DNA of 64,000 nt from Variovorax paradoxus NBRC 15149 (GCF_001591365.1 NZ_BCUT01000001.1:248001-312000), one strand, 5' to 3'; positions 34,541 to 45,095 are shown, counted from the first letter of the stretch. Program-made: numbers and translations. The notes: generated from the letters alone by a model not told the origin.

Positions 34541-35734
34541 TTACATCCGCGCGAGCGCCTGCTGCAGGTCGGCCCGCAGGTCTTCCACATCTTCCAGCCC
34601 GACCGAGAAGCGCACCAGCGTGCCCTTGTGCGGCCAGCGCGCCACGCTGGCATCGCGCATCAGGCCTATGTCGTAGGGCACCACCAGGCTCACCGGGCCG
34701 CCCCATGAATAGCCGAGGCGGAACAGGTTCAGGCTGTCGCAGAAGCGGTCGACCTGCTCGGTGCTGAAGCTTTCGTCGAACACGACCGAGAACAGGCCCG
34801 CTGCCAGGTCCGTGCCGCCGCACAGCGCACGCCAGTTGGCATGGCCGGGCGATCCTTCGAGTGCCGGATGGAGCACCTGCGCGATCTCTTCGCGGCCGGC
34901 AAGCCAGCGCGCCAGTTCGCGCGCCGAACGGTCGTGCGCGGCATAGCGCAGCCCGATGCTCGGCAGCGACCGCAGCAGTGTTTCCACGTCGCCGACGCCC
35001 ACGCCGAAGCCCGTGCGCATGTGCGTGAGCTTGAGCGCGCGGTGCAGCCGCTCGTCGCGCGTGACCACGCTGCCCATCAGCACGTCGCCGCCGCCGCTCG
35101 GATATTTGGTGAGCGCATGCACCGAGATGTCCACGCCCTGCCCGCTGCCATTGAAATCGAAAGGCGTGAACGCGAGGCCCGCGCCCCAGGTGTTGTCCAG
35201 CGCCGTCACCACGCCGCGCGCACGGCAGGCTTTCACGAGCGCCGGCAGGTCCGGAAACTCCATCGTCACCGAGCCCGCCGCCTCGAGCCACACCAGCCGC
35301 GTGCGGTCCGAGAGCTTGGCGGCCAGGTCGGCAGGATTCATCGCGTCGTACAGGCGGTGCGTGATGCCGAAGTTGGCCAGCTCGCCGGTCGCCAGCGCCT
35401 TGTTGGGGCCGTAGGCGTTGTCGGGAATCAGCACTTCGTCGCCGCTCTTCAGGAAGGCGAAGGAAACCAGCGAAATGGCGGCCAGGCCGCTCGGCACCAG
35501 CAGGCACTCGGTGCCGCCTTCGAGCGTGGCCAGGCGCTCCTCGAGCGTGAAGGTGGTTGGCGTGCCATGCAGGCCGTAGGTGTAGCCGGCCTTGGTCTTC
35601 CAGTCGCGCGCGCGCATCGCGGCCACGTCGGCAAAGAACACGGTCGATGCCTTGTAGATGCCCGGCTGCGGCGCGGCGAAGTTGGCGGGCGGCGTGTAGG
35701 GGTGGTGGATCAGGGTCGTGGAAGGCTTGCTCAT
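34541..35734 (-). CDS. metC: Cystathionine beta-lyase (trans-sulfuration PLP enzyme)
   Basis: The protein has 397 residues of the Cys/Met metabolism PLP family. Seen are YTYGLHGTPTTFTLEERLA at the start, LEGGTECLLVPSGLAAISL (phosphate-binding turn), VTALDNTWGAGL (PLP Asp) and VHALTKYPSGGGDVLMGS (PLP Lys). LFRLGYSWGGPVSLVVPYD and RFSVGLEDVEDL are typical of proteobacterial cystathionine beta-lyases. It cleaves cystathionine to homocysteine, pyruvate and ammonia in methionine synthesis. Closely related lyases act on other sulfur amino acids, so the exact substrate is probable rather than certain. It is divergent from an AraC regulator gene. Confidence 0.85.
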   Translation of the reverse strand: MSKPSTTLIHHPYTPPANFAAPQPGIYKASTVFFADVAAMRARDWKTKAGYTYGLHGTPTTFTLEERLATLEGGTECLLVPSGLAAISLVSFAFLKSGDEVLIPDNAYGPNKALATGELANFGITHRLYDAMNPADLAAKLSDRTRLVWLEAAGSVTMEFPDLPALVKACRARGVVTALDNTWGAGLAFTPFDFNGSGQGVDISVHALTKYPSGGGDVLMGSVVTRDERLHRALKLTHMRTGFGVGVGDVETLLRSLPSIGLRYAAHDRSARELARWLAGREEIAQVLHPALEGSPGHANWRALCGGTDLAAGLFSVVFDESFSTEQVDRFCDSLNLFRLGYSWGGPVSLVVPYDIGLMRDASVARWPHKGTLVRFSVGLEDVEDLRADLQQALARM

Positions 35735-35809
35735 GGCCCGATGCTAGCGCGGCAATCCGCCGCACAATGCGCCGATGGGCAACAGCCGGTTTTTCCCCAG
35801 GGCTGCAGC

Positions 35810-36673
35810 ATGCCGCAGCTGACAAGACTCCCCGCCCCCTGCCTGCGTCCCTACGTGCGGCTGATGTGGGCCTCGGCCCCCACGGGCGCGGCCGCCGGGC
35901 AGCCGGGCGCGCGCGAACACGTGCTGCCCACCGGGGGCATGCACCTGGTGTTCCGGCTCTCGGGGCCGCCGCTGAAGCTGTTCGGCGGCCCGGGCGACGT
36001 GCGCGGCCAGACCTGCGGCCATGCGATCGTCGGCGGTGCACGTGCCGCCCCCTACATGCGCGACGTTTCGGTGGCCACGCGCTCGGTCGGCGCGCAGCTC
36101 CAGCCAGGGGCCGCCCGCGCGCTGCTCGGCGCACCCGAAGACGCGCTGGCCGGCCAGCACACGCCGCTCGATGCGCTCTGGGGTGCGCAGCAGGCCAACG
36201 CCGCGCTCGAACGGATCCACGCGGCGGGCAGCCTCGAAGCGCAGCTGGCGGCCTTCGAAGCCTTGCTCGCCCAGCGCGCCATCGATTCGCAAGGCGCCGG
36301 CCTGCGCGGCCTGCACCCGGCCGTCGCCGCAGCGCTCGGTCCGCTGGCGCGCGAGAACCCGCCGATCGCCGCGCTGGTGGCACGCAGCGGCTACAGCCAC
36401 CGCCGTTTCATCGCTCTTTTTCGCAGCGGCATCGGCCTCGGCCCGAAGGAATATGCACGGGTGATGCGCTTCGACCGCGCGCTGGCGCTGGCCGGCGGCC
36501 CGGCGCAGAGCTGGGCCGAGATCGCGCTCACCGCGGGCTACAGCGACCAAGCGCACCTGAGCCGCGAGTTCTCGGCGCTGGCGGGCATGCCGCCAGAGGC
36601 CTGGCGGCAGTCCGGGGCCGTGTCGCCGCGGCACGTGCCGGCGGCCGCAGGTCAAATTCGTTCAAGACGCTAG
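35810..36673 (+). CDS. AraC-family transcriptional regulator
   Basis: The protein has 287 residues. The N-terminal ligand-sensing half has a DUF6597-like pattern (PAPCLRPYVRLMWASAP, EHVLPTGGMHLVFRLSG, SVATRSVGAQLQPGAARALL). The C-terminal AraC DNA-binding part carries two helix-turn-helices: IAALVARSGYSHRRFIALFR with IGLGPKEYARVMRFDRAL, and WAEIALTAGYSDQAHLSREF. It precedes a VOC-family gene by 65 bases on the same strand, a frequent pairing in which the regulator controls the small binding protein. ATG 35810 is chosen; the frame is open far upstream without family likeness. Confidence 0.85.
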   Translation: MPQLTRLPAPCLRPYVRLMWASAPTGAAAGQPGAREHVLPTGGMHLVFRLSGPPLKLFGGPGDVRGQTCGHAIVGGARAAPYMRDVSVATRSVGAQLQPGAARALLGAPEDALAGQHTPLDALWGAQQANAALERIHAAGSLEAQLAAFEALLAQRAIDSQGAGLRGLHPAVAAALGPLARENPPIAALVARSGYSHRRFIALFRSGIGLGPKEYARVMRFDRALALAGGPAQSWAEIALTAGYSDQAHLSREFSALAGMPPEAWRQSGAVSPRHVPAAAGQIRSRR

Positions 36674-36738
36674 CGGGGCGGCGCCGCAGAATCGGCGCCG
36701 GGACATGGCTTCTTCCTTCCTTCCGAAAGACAACCCTC

Positions 36739-37191
36739 ATGGCAATCCACGAACTGTTTCCGTATCTCTGTGTCGACGATGCCGGCGCGGCCATCGACTT
36801 CTATTGCAAGGTCTTCGAAGTCAAGGAGATCTTCCGCCTCACCGAGCCGAGCGGCCGCATCGGCCATGCGGAACTCGACTTCCACAACGGCGCAATCCTG
36901 ATGATCTCGGACGAGTTCGCCGAATACGGCATTCCCAGCGCCAGGACGCTGGGCGGCACCGCGGTGACGCTGCACCTGCACGTGGACGATGCCGACGCCG
37001 TGGTGGCGCGTGCCGTGGCGGCCGGCGCCACGCTCGACATGGCGCCGCAGGACCAGTTCTACGGCGAGCGATCGGGCGTGTTCCGCGATCCCTTCGGCCA
37101 TCGCTGGAACGTGGGCCACAGCATCGAGAAGCTGACGCCGGAGGAAATGCAGCGGCGCTACACCGCGATGTTCGATTCCGAAGGCGCCTAG
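36739..37191 (+). CDS. VOC (glyoxalase/bleomycin-resistance fold) family protein
   Basis: The protein has 150 residues with the paired beta-alpha-beta-beta-beta modules: LFPYLCVDDAGAAIDFYCKVF, HAELDFHNGAILMISDEFAEYG, VTLHLHVDDADAVVARAVAA and GERSGVFRDPFGHRWNVGHSIE. The His and Glu positions needed for metal in true glyoxalases are only partly present, so it may bind a ligand without catalysis. This PhnB/YdcA-like subgroup often accompanies AraC regulators. It follows the AraC gene and ends 19 bases from the convergent hemerythrin-like gene. Confidence 0.87.
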   Translation: MAIHELFPYLCVDDAGAAIDFYCKVFEVKEIFRLTEPSGRIGHAELDFHNGAILMISDEFAEYGIPSARTLGGTAVTLHLHVDDADAVVARAVAAGATLDMAPQDQFYGERSGVFRDPFGHRWNVGHSIEKLTPEEMQRRYTAMFDSEGA

Positions 37192-37210
37192 GCACCCGTC
37201 GCACGGAATG

Positions 37211-37765
37211 TCAGCCTGCGGGCTTCGGGACTTGTCCGCGCAGCGGCGAACGGCGATGCCCCCGCTTCCTGGCCGCTCCCACCTCCTTCGAGATCGACGA
37301 GACCACGGTGGCCCATTCCTCCGGACTGAGCAGCAGCGCCGTGTGCGAATGCAACAGCGTGTCTTCCTTGTCCAGATGCGCGGACATCAATTGCCGGTGC
37401 TGCCGCAGCAGCGCATTGGCCTCCGCGGCTGCGGCCATGTCGCCGGATTCGCCGCGCTCGAGGAGGATCTTTGCCTGTGCAAGGAGGCCGCTGCAGCGCT
37501 CGCTCTCCGAATCGAGCTGGTCGAGAAGCCCGTCGGCCTCGCTTGACCTGCCTCGCAGCATGTTCAGCATGACAACGCCCTTGGGGCGGTGCGTTGTTTC
37601 TTCGAAGGCCTGAAGGCGCTCGATGGCTTCGATGGCCGACCTTGCCCGCTGCCGGACGCCCGCTTCGCCCCCTGCCTTCATCGCCGTTTCAAGGCGAGCC
37701 AGCAGCTCCCGGGTGCGAACGTGCTCGGCGCGCAAGATGGCCCACGCGCATTCGGCCGCCAACAT
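37211..37765 (-). CDS. Hemerythrin-like (HHE) domain protein
   Basis: The protein has 184 residues, all helical, with GAAGGAG before ATG 37765. Possible iron ligands are His in LRAEHVRTRELLARLE, His in FEETTHRPKG, the pair in LRQHRQLMSAHLDKEDTLLH and a late His, spaced as in HHE cation-binding domains. Such proteins bind oxygen or sense iron/NO in the cytoplasm. The C-terminus is basic. Not all ligands can be placed with certainty, so a general helical-bundle protein is possible. It is alone on this strand, 183 bases downstream of a gene-poor gap. Confidence 0.65.
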   Translation of the reverse strand: MLAAECAWAILRAEHVRTRELLARLETAMKAGGEAGVRQRARSAIEAIERLQAFEETTHRPKGVVMLNMLRGRSSEADGLLDQLDSESERCSGLLAQAKILLERGESGDMAAAAEANALLRQHRQLMSAHLDKEDTLLHSHTALLLSPEEWATVVSSISKEVGAARKRGHRRSPLRGQVPKPAG

Positions 37766-37948
37766 GCTTCACTCCTTCGAAGCCGCGAACGGCTCCAAGC
37801 TTGCCTGTGAACTTGAGGCTTTAACGCTATGGTTCTACGCCGTTGCGGGGGCTGCTGCAAGCCGCGCCGGCGCAGATGCGCGCTGCGCCTACAGCGTGGC
37901 GGCCCGAATGCCGATGAGGCGCTGCCGCAGGCGCAGCAGCGGGGTCGG

Positions 37949-38473
37949 TCAGACCGACCACTTCTCCAGCAGCTTCTCGGCGCCGAGCGAGTCGTAGCCT
38001 TCGAAGGGCTGGTGGATCCATGGGTTGGTCGGCAGGTACTCGACCGAGTAGTCGGGCGTGAAGGTCGACAACGCCTTGGTCCAGATCACCGCGCTGCGCA
38101 GTTCAGTGATCGGCTTGTAGTTGTTGCGCAGCATGTCCATCACCGCATGCAGCGTGTGGCCCGAGTCGGCCAGGTCGTCCACCAGCAGCACCCTGCCGGC
38201 GATCTCGCCCTTGGGCGTGGTGATGAAGCGCGCGATGTCCAGGTGCCCCTGCACCGTGCCGGCGTCGGCGCGGTAGGAGCTGGTCGACATGATCGCCAGC
38301 GGCTTGTCGAAGATGCGCGAAAGCACGTCGCCGGGCCGCATGCCGCCGCGCGCGAGGCACAGGATGGTGTCGAACTGCCAGCCCGACTGGTGGATCTTGA
38401 TCGCGAGCTTCTCGATCAGGTTGTTGTACTCGTCGTAGCTGACGTAGAGATGCTTGCCGTCTTCGGTCAACAT
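37949..38473 (-). CDS. Phosphoribosyltransferase (purine salvage type)
   Basis: The protein has 174 residues. The PRPP-binding motif is VLLVDDLADSGHTLHAVMDM near residues 93-112. CLARGGMRPGDVLSRIF and a C-terminal substrate loop (YSVEYLPTNPWIHQPFEGYD) resemble bacterial xanthine/guanine phosphoribosyltransferases. It would salvage a free purine base into its nucleotide. The base specificity cannot be fixed from sequence. It lies 19 bases after purA on the same strand, which fits purine metabolism. The long housekeeping run ends here; no clear terminator was seen after it. Confidence 0.85.
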   Translation of the reverse strand: MLTEDGKHLYVSYDEYNNLIEKLAIKIHQSGWQFDTILCLARGGMRPGDVLSRIFDKPLAIMSTSSYRADAGTVQGHLDIARFITTPKGEIAGRVLLVDDLADSGHTLHAVMDMLRNNYKPITELRSAVIWTKALSTFTPDYSVEYLPTNPWIHQPFEGYDSLGAEKLLEKWSV

Positions 38474-38492
38474 GGTGGGGGTTCGTTCCTGT

Positions 38493-39839
<1,347 letters not shown>

Positions 39840-39847
39840 TCAAAAAA

Positions 39848-41008
39848 TCAGAGGGCTCGGACTTGCCACTGCCCTGCGTGCTCGACGAGCTCGCGGTCGC
39901 AGTGGAATTCATCGATTTCGCTGCCGTGGCCCGGCAGTACGCAGACCACGATCTCGCCGGCCTTGCGCAGCCCGGCAATGGCCTCGCGCAGGCCGGCCGC
40001 GTCGCTCCAGGGCGCGCGGATGGCCGCGCGCAGCGGACGGGCCGGCAGCACGCCGACCAGTTCGCGCACGTCCAGGCTGAAGCCGACCGCCGGCCGGTTG
40101 CGGCCGAACACGGCGCCGACTTCGTCGTAGCGCCCGCCGCGCACCAGCGCATCGGCCGCGCCCGGCACGTAGATGCCGAAGCGCATGCCGCTGTAGTAGG
40201 CATAGCCGCGCAGGTCGGCCAGGTCGAAGCTGATCTGCCGCGCCGGATCGGCACCGAGGCTCGCGGCCAGCTGCTTCAATCCGGCCAGCGCCGCGCTCAC
40301 GGCCGGCGTGCCCTTGAGGGCCTTGGCGGCCTCGTCGAGCACCGACGCATCGCCATACAGCTGGACCAGCGCGCGCAGGCCGTCGCGCGACGCGGCCGGG
40401 AAACTGCGCGTGAGCGCATGCAGCTCGCTCGCATCCTTGGCAACCAGCGCCGCGTGCACGCGCGCCAGCACGGCGGCGTCGACCGGCACGCCGGCGAACA
40501 GCGCCCGCACGATGCGCGCATCCGCCAGGTCGACGATCACGCCGTCGCTCAGGCCCGACGCATGCAGGCAGTCGAGCGCCAGCAGCAGCACTTCGGTGTC
40601 GGCCTCGAGCCCCGCATGGCCGTAGATCTCGGCCCCGAACTGCAGCGGCTCGCGCGTGGCATGCGGCCGATCGGGGCGGGTGTGCAGCACCGGTCCGCAG
40701 TAGCACAGCCGTGCCACGCCTTCGCGGTTCAGCAGGTGGGCGTCGATGCGCGCCACCTGGGGCGTGGTGTCGGCCCTCAGGCCCATGCTGCGGCCGGAGA
40801 GCTGGTCGACCAGCTTGAAGGTTTGGAGGTCGAGCGCCTCGCCGGTGCCGGACAGCAGCGACTCGAGGTGCTCGAGCAGCGGCGGCATCACCAGCTCGTA
40901 GCCATAGCCACGGGCGGTATCGAGCAGCTGGCGTCGAAGTTCTTCGATGTGGCGCGCCTCGGAAGGCAGCACATCGGCAATGTGATCCGGGAGGACCCAG
41001 GCGGACAT
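39848..41008 (-). CDS. hisZ: ATP phosphoribosyltransferase regulatory subunit
   Basis: The protein has 386 residues and is a catalytically inert paralogue of histidyl-tRNA synthetase. It begins [20 protein letters not shown] and contains [37 protein letters not shown] and [13 protein letters not shown], a class-II synthetase fold without the C-terminal anticodon domain. HisZ binds the short form of HisG and makes it sensitive to histidine, the first step of histidine synthesis. Its presence predicts a short HisG elsewhere in the genome. It sits just before purA in the shared unit. Confidence 0.92.
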   Translation of the reverse strand: MSAWVLPDHIADVLPSEARHIEELRRQLLDTARGYGYELVMPPLLEHLESLLSGTGEALDLQTFKLVDQLSGRSMGLRADTTPQVARIDAHLLNREGVARLCYCGPVLHTRPDRPHATREPLQFGAEIYGHAGLEADTEVLLLALDCLHASGLSDGVIVDLADARIVRALFAGVPVDAAVLARVHAALVAKDASELHALTRSFPAASRDGLRALVQLYGDASVLDEAAKALKGTPAVSAALAGLKQLAASLGADPARQISFDLADLRGYAYYSGMRFGIYVPGAADALVRGGRYDEVGAVFGRNRPAVGFSLDVRELVGVLPARPLRAAIRAPWSDAAGLREAIAGLRKAGEIVVCVLPGHGSEIDEFHCDRELVEHAGQWQVRAL

Positions 41009-41051
41009 GGGGATCGGGGGCGTGGTTAAACCGGGATTCTACCGGGCCGCG

Positions 41052-41240
41052 CTACCCCAGCAGCCAAAGAAGGGCCAAACCCAGCAAGATGCTGCAAAGT
41101 CCGAAGAAGCGCAGCTGGCCGTCGCGCAGCTGCATGAGCTGCCCGAAGCCGCGCCGCCACCCGCCCGGCGAGACGAAAGGCAGGATGCCCTCGATCACCA
41201 GGACCAGCGCCAGCGCACTCCAGAAGATTTCGGCGCTCAC
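41052..41240 (-). CDS. DUF2065 small membrane protein
   Basis: The protein has 62 residues with two membrane helices (IFWSALALVLVIEGILPFVS and FFGLCSILLGLALLWLLG) joined by a basic loop GGWRRGFGQLMQLRDGQLR. This is the DUF2065 (YjeT) pattern, found next to hflC and purA also in enterobacteria. Its function is unknown; the conserved place suggests a link with the HflKC membrane complex. It lies 20 bases after hflC and 43 bases before hisZ. Confidence 0.9.
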   Translation of the reverse strand: MSAEIFWSALALVLVIEGILPFVSPGGWRRGFGQLMQLRDGQLRFFGLCSILLGLALLWLLG

Positions 41241-41260
41241 GGCGGCAGCCCGGCGCAGGA

Positions 41261-42166
41261 TCAGCGGCGCGGAGGAGCGTTGCCTGCCGGCGTGCCCGAG
41301 CTCTGCATGGCCCGGAAGAAGTCCGACGACGGGTCGAGCACCATCACGTCGCTCTTCTTGTTGAAGCTTTGCTTGTAGGCCTCGAGGCTGCGATAGAACT
41401 GCGCGAACTGCGGGTCGCGGCCGAAGGCCTCGCTGTACGCAGCGGCAGCCTGGGCATCGCCCTCGCCCTTGATCTTCTGGGCATCGCGGTAGGCGTTCGC
41501 CACGATCACTTCGCGCTGGCGGTCGGCGTCGGCGCGGATCTTTTCACCTTCGGCCGTACCGGTCGAACGCAGTTCGTTGGCCACGCGCTTGCGCTCGGCC
41601 TCCATGCGGCGGTAGACCGATTCGGTGATGGCTTCCACATAGTCCACACGCGTGATGCGCACGTCGACCACGTCCACGCCCCAGGGCTTGGAGCCCTTCA
41701 CCACGGCCAGCACTTCTCGCTGCACGTCGGCCATCAGCGCTTCGCGGCGCACCGAGATCAGGTCGCGCACGGTGCGCTTGTTGATGTTTTCCTGGAAGGC
41801 GTTGCGCACCACGCGGTTGAGCTGCGTGGCGCCCGCGTTTTCGTCGAGGCCGACGTTGCGGATGTAGGCCTGCGGATCGGTGATGCGCCAGCGCACGTAC
41901 CAGTCGATCACCACGCGCTGCTTCTCGGCCGTGAGCATCGGCTCGGTGTCGAGGCTGGAGAGCGTAAGCAGCCGCTTGTCGATGTACGACACGTTCTGGA
42001 ACGGCGGCGGCAGCTTGAAGTTGAGGCCCGGCTCGGTGATGACGCTCTTGATCTGGCCAAGGGCATAGACCACGCCGAACTGGCGCTGGTCGACCACGAA
42101 GAGGGTCGAGCTCAGCAGCACGAGCAAGACGAGGATCGACGAGGCGATGAATCCGATTCTGTTCAT
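41261..42166 (-). CDS. hflC: HflC, SPFH-domain modulator of FtsH protease
   Basis: The protein has 301 residues from ATG 42166. An N-terminal anchor (IGFIASSILVLLVLLSSTLF) is followed by the SPFH/prohibitin domain (VVDQRQFGVVYALGQIK, EPGLNFKLPPPFQNVSYIDKR, VIDWYVRWRITDP). A coiled coil then begins at VDYVEAITESVYRRMEAERK and runs to AQAAAAYSEAFGRDPQFAQFYR. HflK and HflC build a large periplasmic cage around FtsH in the inner membrane and tune its proteolysis. The C-terminus is a short flexible tail. It follows hflK by 16 bases. Confidence 0.96.
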   Translation of the reverse strand: MNRIGFIASSILVLLVLLSSTLFVVDQRQFGVVYALGQIKSVITEPGLNFKLPPPFQNVSYIDKRLLTLSSLDTEPMLTAEKQRVVIDWYVRWRITDPQAYIRNVGLDENAGATQLNRVVRNAFQENINKRTVRDLISVRREALMADVQREVLAVVKGSKPWGVDVVDVRITRVDYVEAITESVYRRMEAERKRVANELRSTGTAEGEKIRADADRQREVIVANAYRDAQKIKGEGDAQAAAAYSEAFGRDPQFAQFYRSLEAYKQSFNKKSDVMVLDPSSDFFRAMQSSGTPAGNAPPRR

Positions 42167-42182
42167 GTTCTTCCTGGCCTTT

Positions 42183-43589
42183 TCAACGCACGTCGCGATC
42201 ACGCGAACGGCCATCGCGGGCGCGGCTCTCGCTCGATGGCGGCACCACCGGAATTACCGACGACTGGGCGGGCGCGGTACCCGCCACGCTGGGGCTGGCC
42301 GCATCGACCGGCGTTGCGGCCGGGTTGCTGCCGCTCAGCTGCATGAGCTTGTCCAGCGGCAGGTACAGCAGGTTGGAGCCTTGCTTGGTATCGACCAGTA
42401 CCTTGGTGGTGCTGGCATAGATCTGCTGCATGGCGTCGGTGTACATGCGGTCGCGGGTGACCTGCGGCGCCTTCTGGTACTCGGCCAGCACCGCGCTGAA
42501 GCGGCCGGCATCGCCCTGTGCCTGTGCGACGATGCGCGCCTTGTAGGCTTCGGACTCTTCCTTGAGACGCGAGGACGTACCGGCGGCAAGCGGCACGACC
42601 TGGTTGGCATAGGCCTGCGCATCGTTCTTGGTGCGCTCGCGCTCCTGGCCGGCCTTGAGCACGTCGTCGAACGCGGCCTGCACCTGCTCGGGGGGACGCA
42701 CTCCTCCCTGCTGCAGGTTGATGCCGACCACTTCGACACCGATCTTGTAGCGGTCGAGGATGGTTTGCATCAATTGCCGCACGCGCGGGGCGATCTGGTC
42801 GCGCTCCTCGGCCAGCGCGGCATCCATCTTCATCTTGCCGACCACCTCGCGCACGGAGCTCTCGGCCACCTGCACGATGGTTTCGGCCGGCGACTTGCTC
42901 TCGTAGAGCCAGGCCTGCGCATTGCTCAGGCGGTACTGCACGGCGAACTTGATTTCGACGATGTTCTCGTCTTCGGTCAGCATGGCCGATTCGCGCAGGC
43001 CGGTGGAGCGCACGATGGCGTCGCGGCCCACGTCGGTCGAGCGGATCTGCGTGACCACCACCACCTCGTGGCGCTGGATGGGATACGGCAGGCGCCAGTT
43101 GAAGCCGGCATTCACCGTCGTCTTGTAGCGGCCGAACTGCGTCACCACGGCCTGCTGGCCTTCGTTCACGATGAAGAAGCCGGTCCCGAGCCAGATGAGA
43201 ACGGCCACCGCCGCCACCAAGCCGAGGCCGAAGCCGGCATTCTTCATGTCCGGTCGATAGCCGTTGCCGCCACCGCCATTGCCGCCGCCGGTGGGGCGAT
43301 TGCCGCCGCCCTTGCCGCCGAAGAAGCCGCCCAGCTTGCGGTTGAGGTCGCGCCAGAGTTCATCGAGGTCGGGCGGGCCCTGGTTCGGGCCCTGGCCGCG
43401 GGGGCGGTTGCCGTTGCCGTTGTTGTTGCCCGAGGGCGGTGGCGTCGGGGCGCCCGGCGGGTCCGCGTCGGGAGGCCGGTTGCCGGTTGGGCGGTCGCCG
43501 TTGGACGACGGCTCGTCGCCACGGCCCCATCGGCCATCGTTCAGGTTGAACATGCCCAGAAACCCTCTCCACGCTGGCTTTGCATTCAT
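42183..43589 (-). CDS. hflK: HflK, SPFH-domain modulator of FtsH protease
   Basis: The protein has about 468 residues from ATG 43589 (MNAKPAWRGFLGMFNLND); ATG 43553 is also possible. The cytoplasmic start is rich in Gly, Asn and Pro, with a GGNRPTGGGNGGGGNGY repeat. A membrane helix (GFGLGLVAAVAVLIWLGTGF) is followed by the SPFH domain (FIVNEGQQAVVTQFGRYK, AGFNWRLPYPIQRHEVV) and a long coiled coil. The C-terminal tail ends in charged repeats (RARDGRSRDRDVR). It forms the HflKC-FtsH complex with the next gene. It lies 38 bases after hflX. Confidence 0.96.
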   Translation of the reverse strand: MNAKPAWRGFLGMFNLNDGRWGRGDEPSSNGDRPTGNRPPDADPPGAPTPPPSGNNNGNGNRPRGQGPNQGPPDLDELWRDLNRKLGGFFGGKGGGNRPTGGGNGGGGNGYRPDMKNAGFGLGLVAAVAVLIWLGTGFFIVNEGQQAVVTQFGRYKTTVNAGFNWRLPYPIQRHEVVVVTQIRSTDVGRDAIVRSTGLRESAMLTEDENIVEIKFAVQYRLSNAQAWLYESKSPAETIVQVAESSVREVVGKMKMDAALAEERDQIAPRVRQLMQTILDRYKIGVEVVGINLQQGGVRPPEQVQAAFDDVLKAGQERERTKNDAQAYANQVVPLAAGTSSRLKEESEAYKARIVAQAQGDAGRFSAVLAEYQKAPQVTRDRMYTDAMQQIYASTTKVLVDTKQGSNLLYLPLDKLMQLSGSNPAATPVDAASPSVAGTAPAQSSVIPVVPPSSESRARDGRSRDRDVR

Positions 43590-43627
43590 TCGCTTCGTTC
43601 TCTTGTCAGTGGCGGGATTGTGCCCAA

Positions 43628-44797
43628 TCAATTGGCGGTGTCGTGCAATTCAGTGTCGGCCTCTGGGGTCATCGTGTCGCCCAGTGAGCCCGACCGGCGG
43701 GCCAGCTCGGCGCGCAGCAGGGGCAGTCCCTCGCCGCTGCGGGCGCTGAGGAAGATGCGCGGAACCCGCACGCCGTCGATTTCCATGTCGTCCTGCAGAT
43801 GCAGCGGGTGCTGCGCAGTTTCAAGGGCATCGAGCTTGTTGAACACCAGAAGCTGCGGAACGGTGTCGGCGCCGATGTCGCGGAGCACGGACTGCACCTC
43901 GGCCATCTGCTCCGGGTAGTGCGGATTGGAGGCATCGACCACGTGCAGCAGCAAGTCGGCATCGACGGCCTCCTGCAGCGTGGCCTTGAAGGCGTCGACC
44001 AGCCCGTGCGGCAGGTCGCGGATGAAGCCGACGGTGTCGGAAATCGAGACCTGCCTGCGGGCGTCGCCCAGGTAGAGGTTGCGCGTGGTGGTGTCGAGCG
44101 TGGCAAAGAGCTGGTCGGCCGCATACGCGCGAGCCTTGACCAGCGCATTGAACAGCGACGACTTGCCGGCGTTGGTGTAGCCCACGAGCGAGATGTTGAA
44201 GGTCTCGCGGCGCTCGCGCTGGCGGCGCTGCGTGCCGCGCTGCTTCTGCACCTTGGCCAGGCGCTCGCGCGTGCGCTTGATCGATTCGCTGATCATCCGG
44301 CGGTCGAGCTCGATCTGCTTTTCGCCGGGACCGCCGCGCACGCCGGCACCGCCCGTCTGGCGCTCCAGGTGGGACCAGCGGCGAACCAGGCGCGTGCTCA
44401 GGTACTGCAGGCGAGCCAGCTCGACCTGCAGCTTGCCCTCATGGGAGCGGGCGCGCTGGGCAAAGATCTCGAGGATGAGGAAGGTGCGGTCGTACACCGC
44501 CACGTCGAGCTGGCGCTCGAGGTTGCGCTGCTGCGCCGGGCTCAGCGACTGGTCGAAGATGACCTCGCTGGCCTGGTGCATGGCGGCCAGTTCCTTGATT
44601 TCTTCGGCCTTGCCGCTGCCAACGAAAAGTGCCGCGTCGGGCGCCTTGCGCTTGCAGACGAGGCGCGCGACAGGCGAAAGGCCCGCGGTCTGCGCGAGCA
44701 GGCCGAGTTCCTCGAGTTCGCTGTCGAAATGGGGCAGCCCGAAATCGACGCCGACGAGAACGGCGGCGCCTTCCTGGCGGGAGTTCAATTCAGACAA
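43628..44797 (-). CDS. hflX: HflX ribosome-associated GTPase
   Basis: The protein has 389 residues. The N-terminal HflX domain includes LFVGSGKAEEIKELA, VIFDQSLSPAQQRNLERQL and YDRTFLILEIFAQRARSHEG, with the loop RRWSHLERQTGGAGVRGGPG. The G domain has G1 GYTNAGKSSLFNAL, G3 DTVGFIRDLP and G4 NKLD. HflX rescues or splits stressed 70S ribosomes using GTP. It follows hfq, but a strong terminator lies between, so it may have its own promoter or depend on read-through. The stop is 38 bases before hflK's start. Confidence 0.96.
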   Translation of the reverse strand: MSELNSRQEGAAVLVGVDFGLPHFDSELEELGLLAQTAGLSPVARLVCKRKAPDAALFVGSGKAEEIKELAAMHQASEVIFDQSLSPAQQRNLERQLDVAVYDRTFLILEIFAQRARSHEGKLQVELARLQYLSTRLVRRWSHLERQTGGAGVRGGPGEKQIELDRRMISESIKRTRERLAKVQKQRGTQRRQRERRETFNISLVGYTNAGKSSLFNALVKARAYAADQLFATLDTTTRNLYLGDARRQVSISDTVGFIRDLPHGLVDAFKATLQEAVDADLLLHVVDASNPHYPEQMAEVQSVLRDIGADTVPQLLVFNKLDALETAQHPLHLQDDMEIDGVRVPRIFLSARSGEGLPLLRAELARRSGSLGDTMTPEADTELHDTAN

Positions 44798-44810
44798 GCG
44801 GGATCAATAT

Positions 44811-44841
44811 GGAAAAAGCGCGGCGGGGTTACCGCCGCGCT
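44811..44841 (-). terminator. Strong intrinsic terminator between hfq and hflX
   Basis: A perfect 10-bp stem, AGCGCGGCGG (44817-44826) with CCGCCGCGCT (44832-44841) and a 5-base loop, is followed on the minus strand by TTTTTCC. It lies 8 bases after the hfq stop and 13 bases before the hflX start. It should end most hfq transcripts, making hfq levels partly independent of the downstream genes. Confidence 0.88.
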
Positions 44842-44849
44842 CCGCGCGA

Positions 44850-45095
44850 TCAGGCTGCGGCGTCGTCGTTCTCGGCAGCCGAGAAGTTGACGGCACGACC
44901 TGGCACGATGGTGGAGATGGCGTGCTTGTAGACCATTTGCGTCACCGTGTTGCGAAGCAGCACGACATACTGGTCGAAAGACTCGATCTGGCCCTGCAGC
45001 TTGATACCGTTCACCAGGTAAATGGAGACCGGCACATGCTCGCGACGCAGGGTGTTCAGAAACGGGTCTTGTAGAAGTTGCCCTTTATTGCTCAC
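44850..45095 (-). CDS. hfq: RNA chaperone Hfq
   Basis: The protein has 81 residues and starts at GTG 45095, with GGAGAA upstream. The Sm1 motif ([20 protein letters not shown], then DQYVVLLRN) and Sm2 motif ([10 protein letters not shown]) are intact, with the proximal-face [12 protein letters not shown] at the start. It forms a hexamer that pairs small RNAs with mRNAs. The C-terminal tail ([16 protein letters not shown]) is short and acidic, as usual in beta-proteobacteria. The gene follows der after 164 bases and is ended by a strong terminator. Confidence 0.97.
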   Translation of the reverse strand: MSNKGQLLQDPFLNTLRREHVPVSIYLVNGIKLQGQIESFDQYVVLLRNTVTQMVYKHAISTIVPGRAVNFSAAENDDAAA

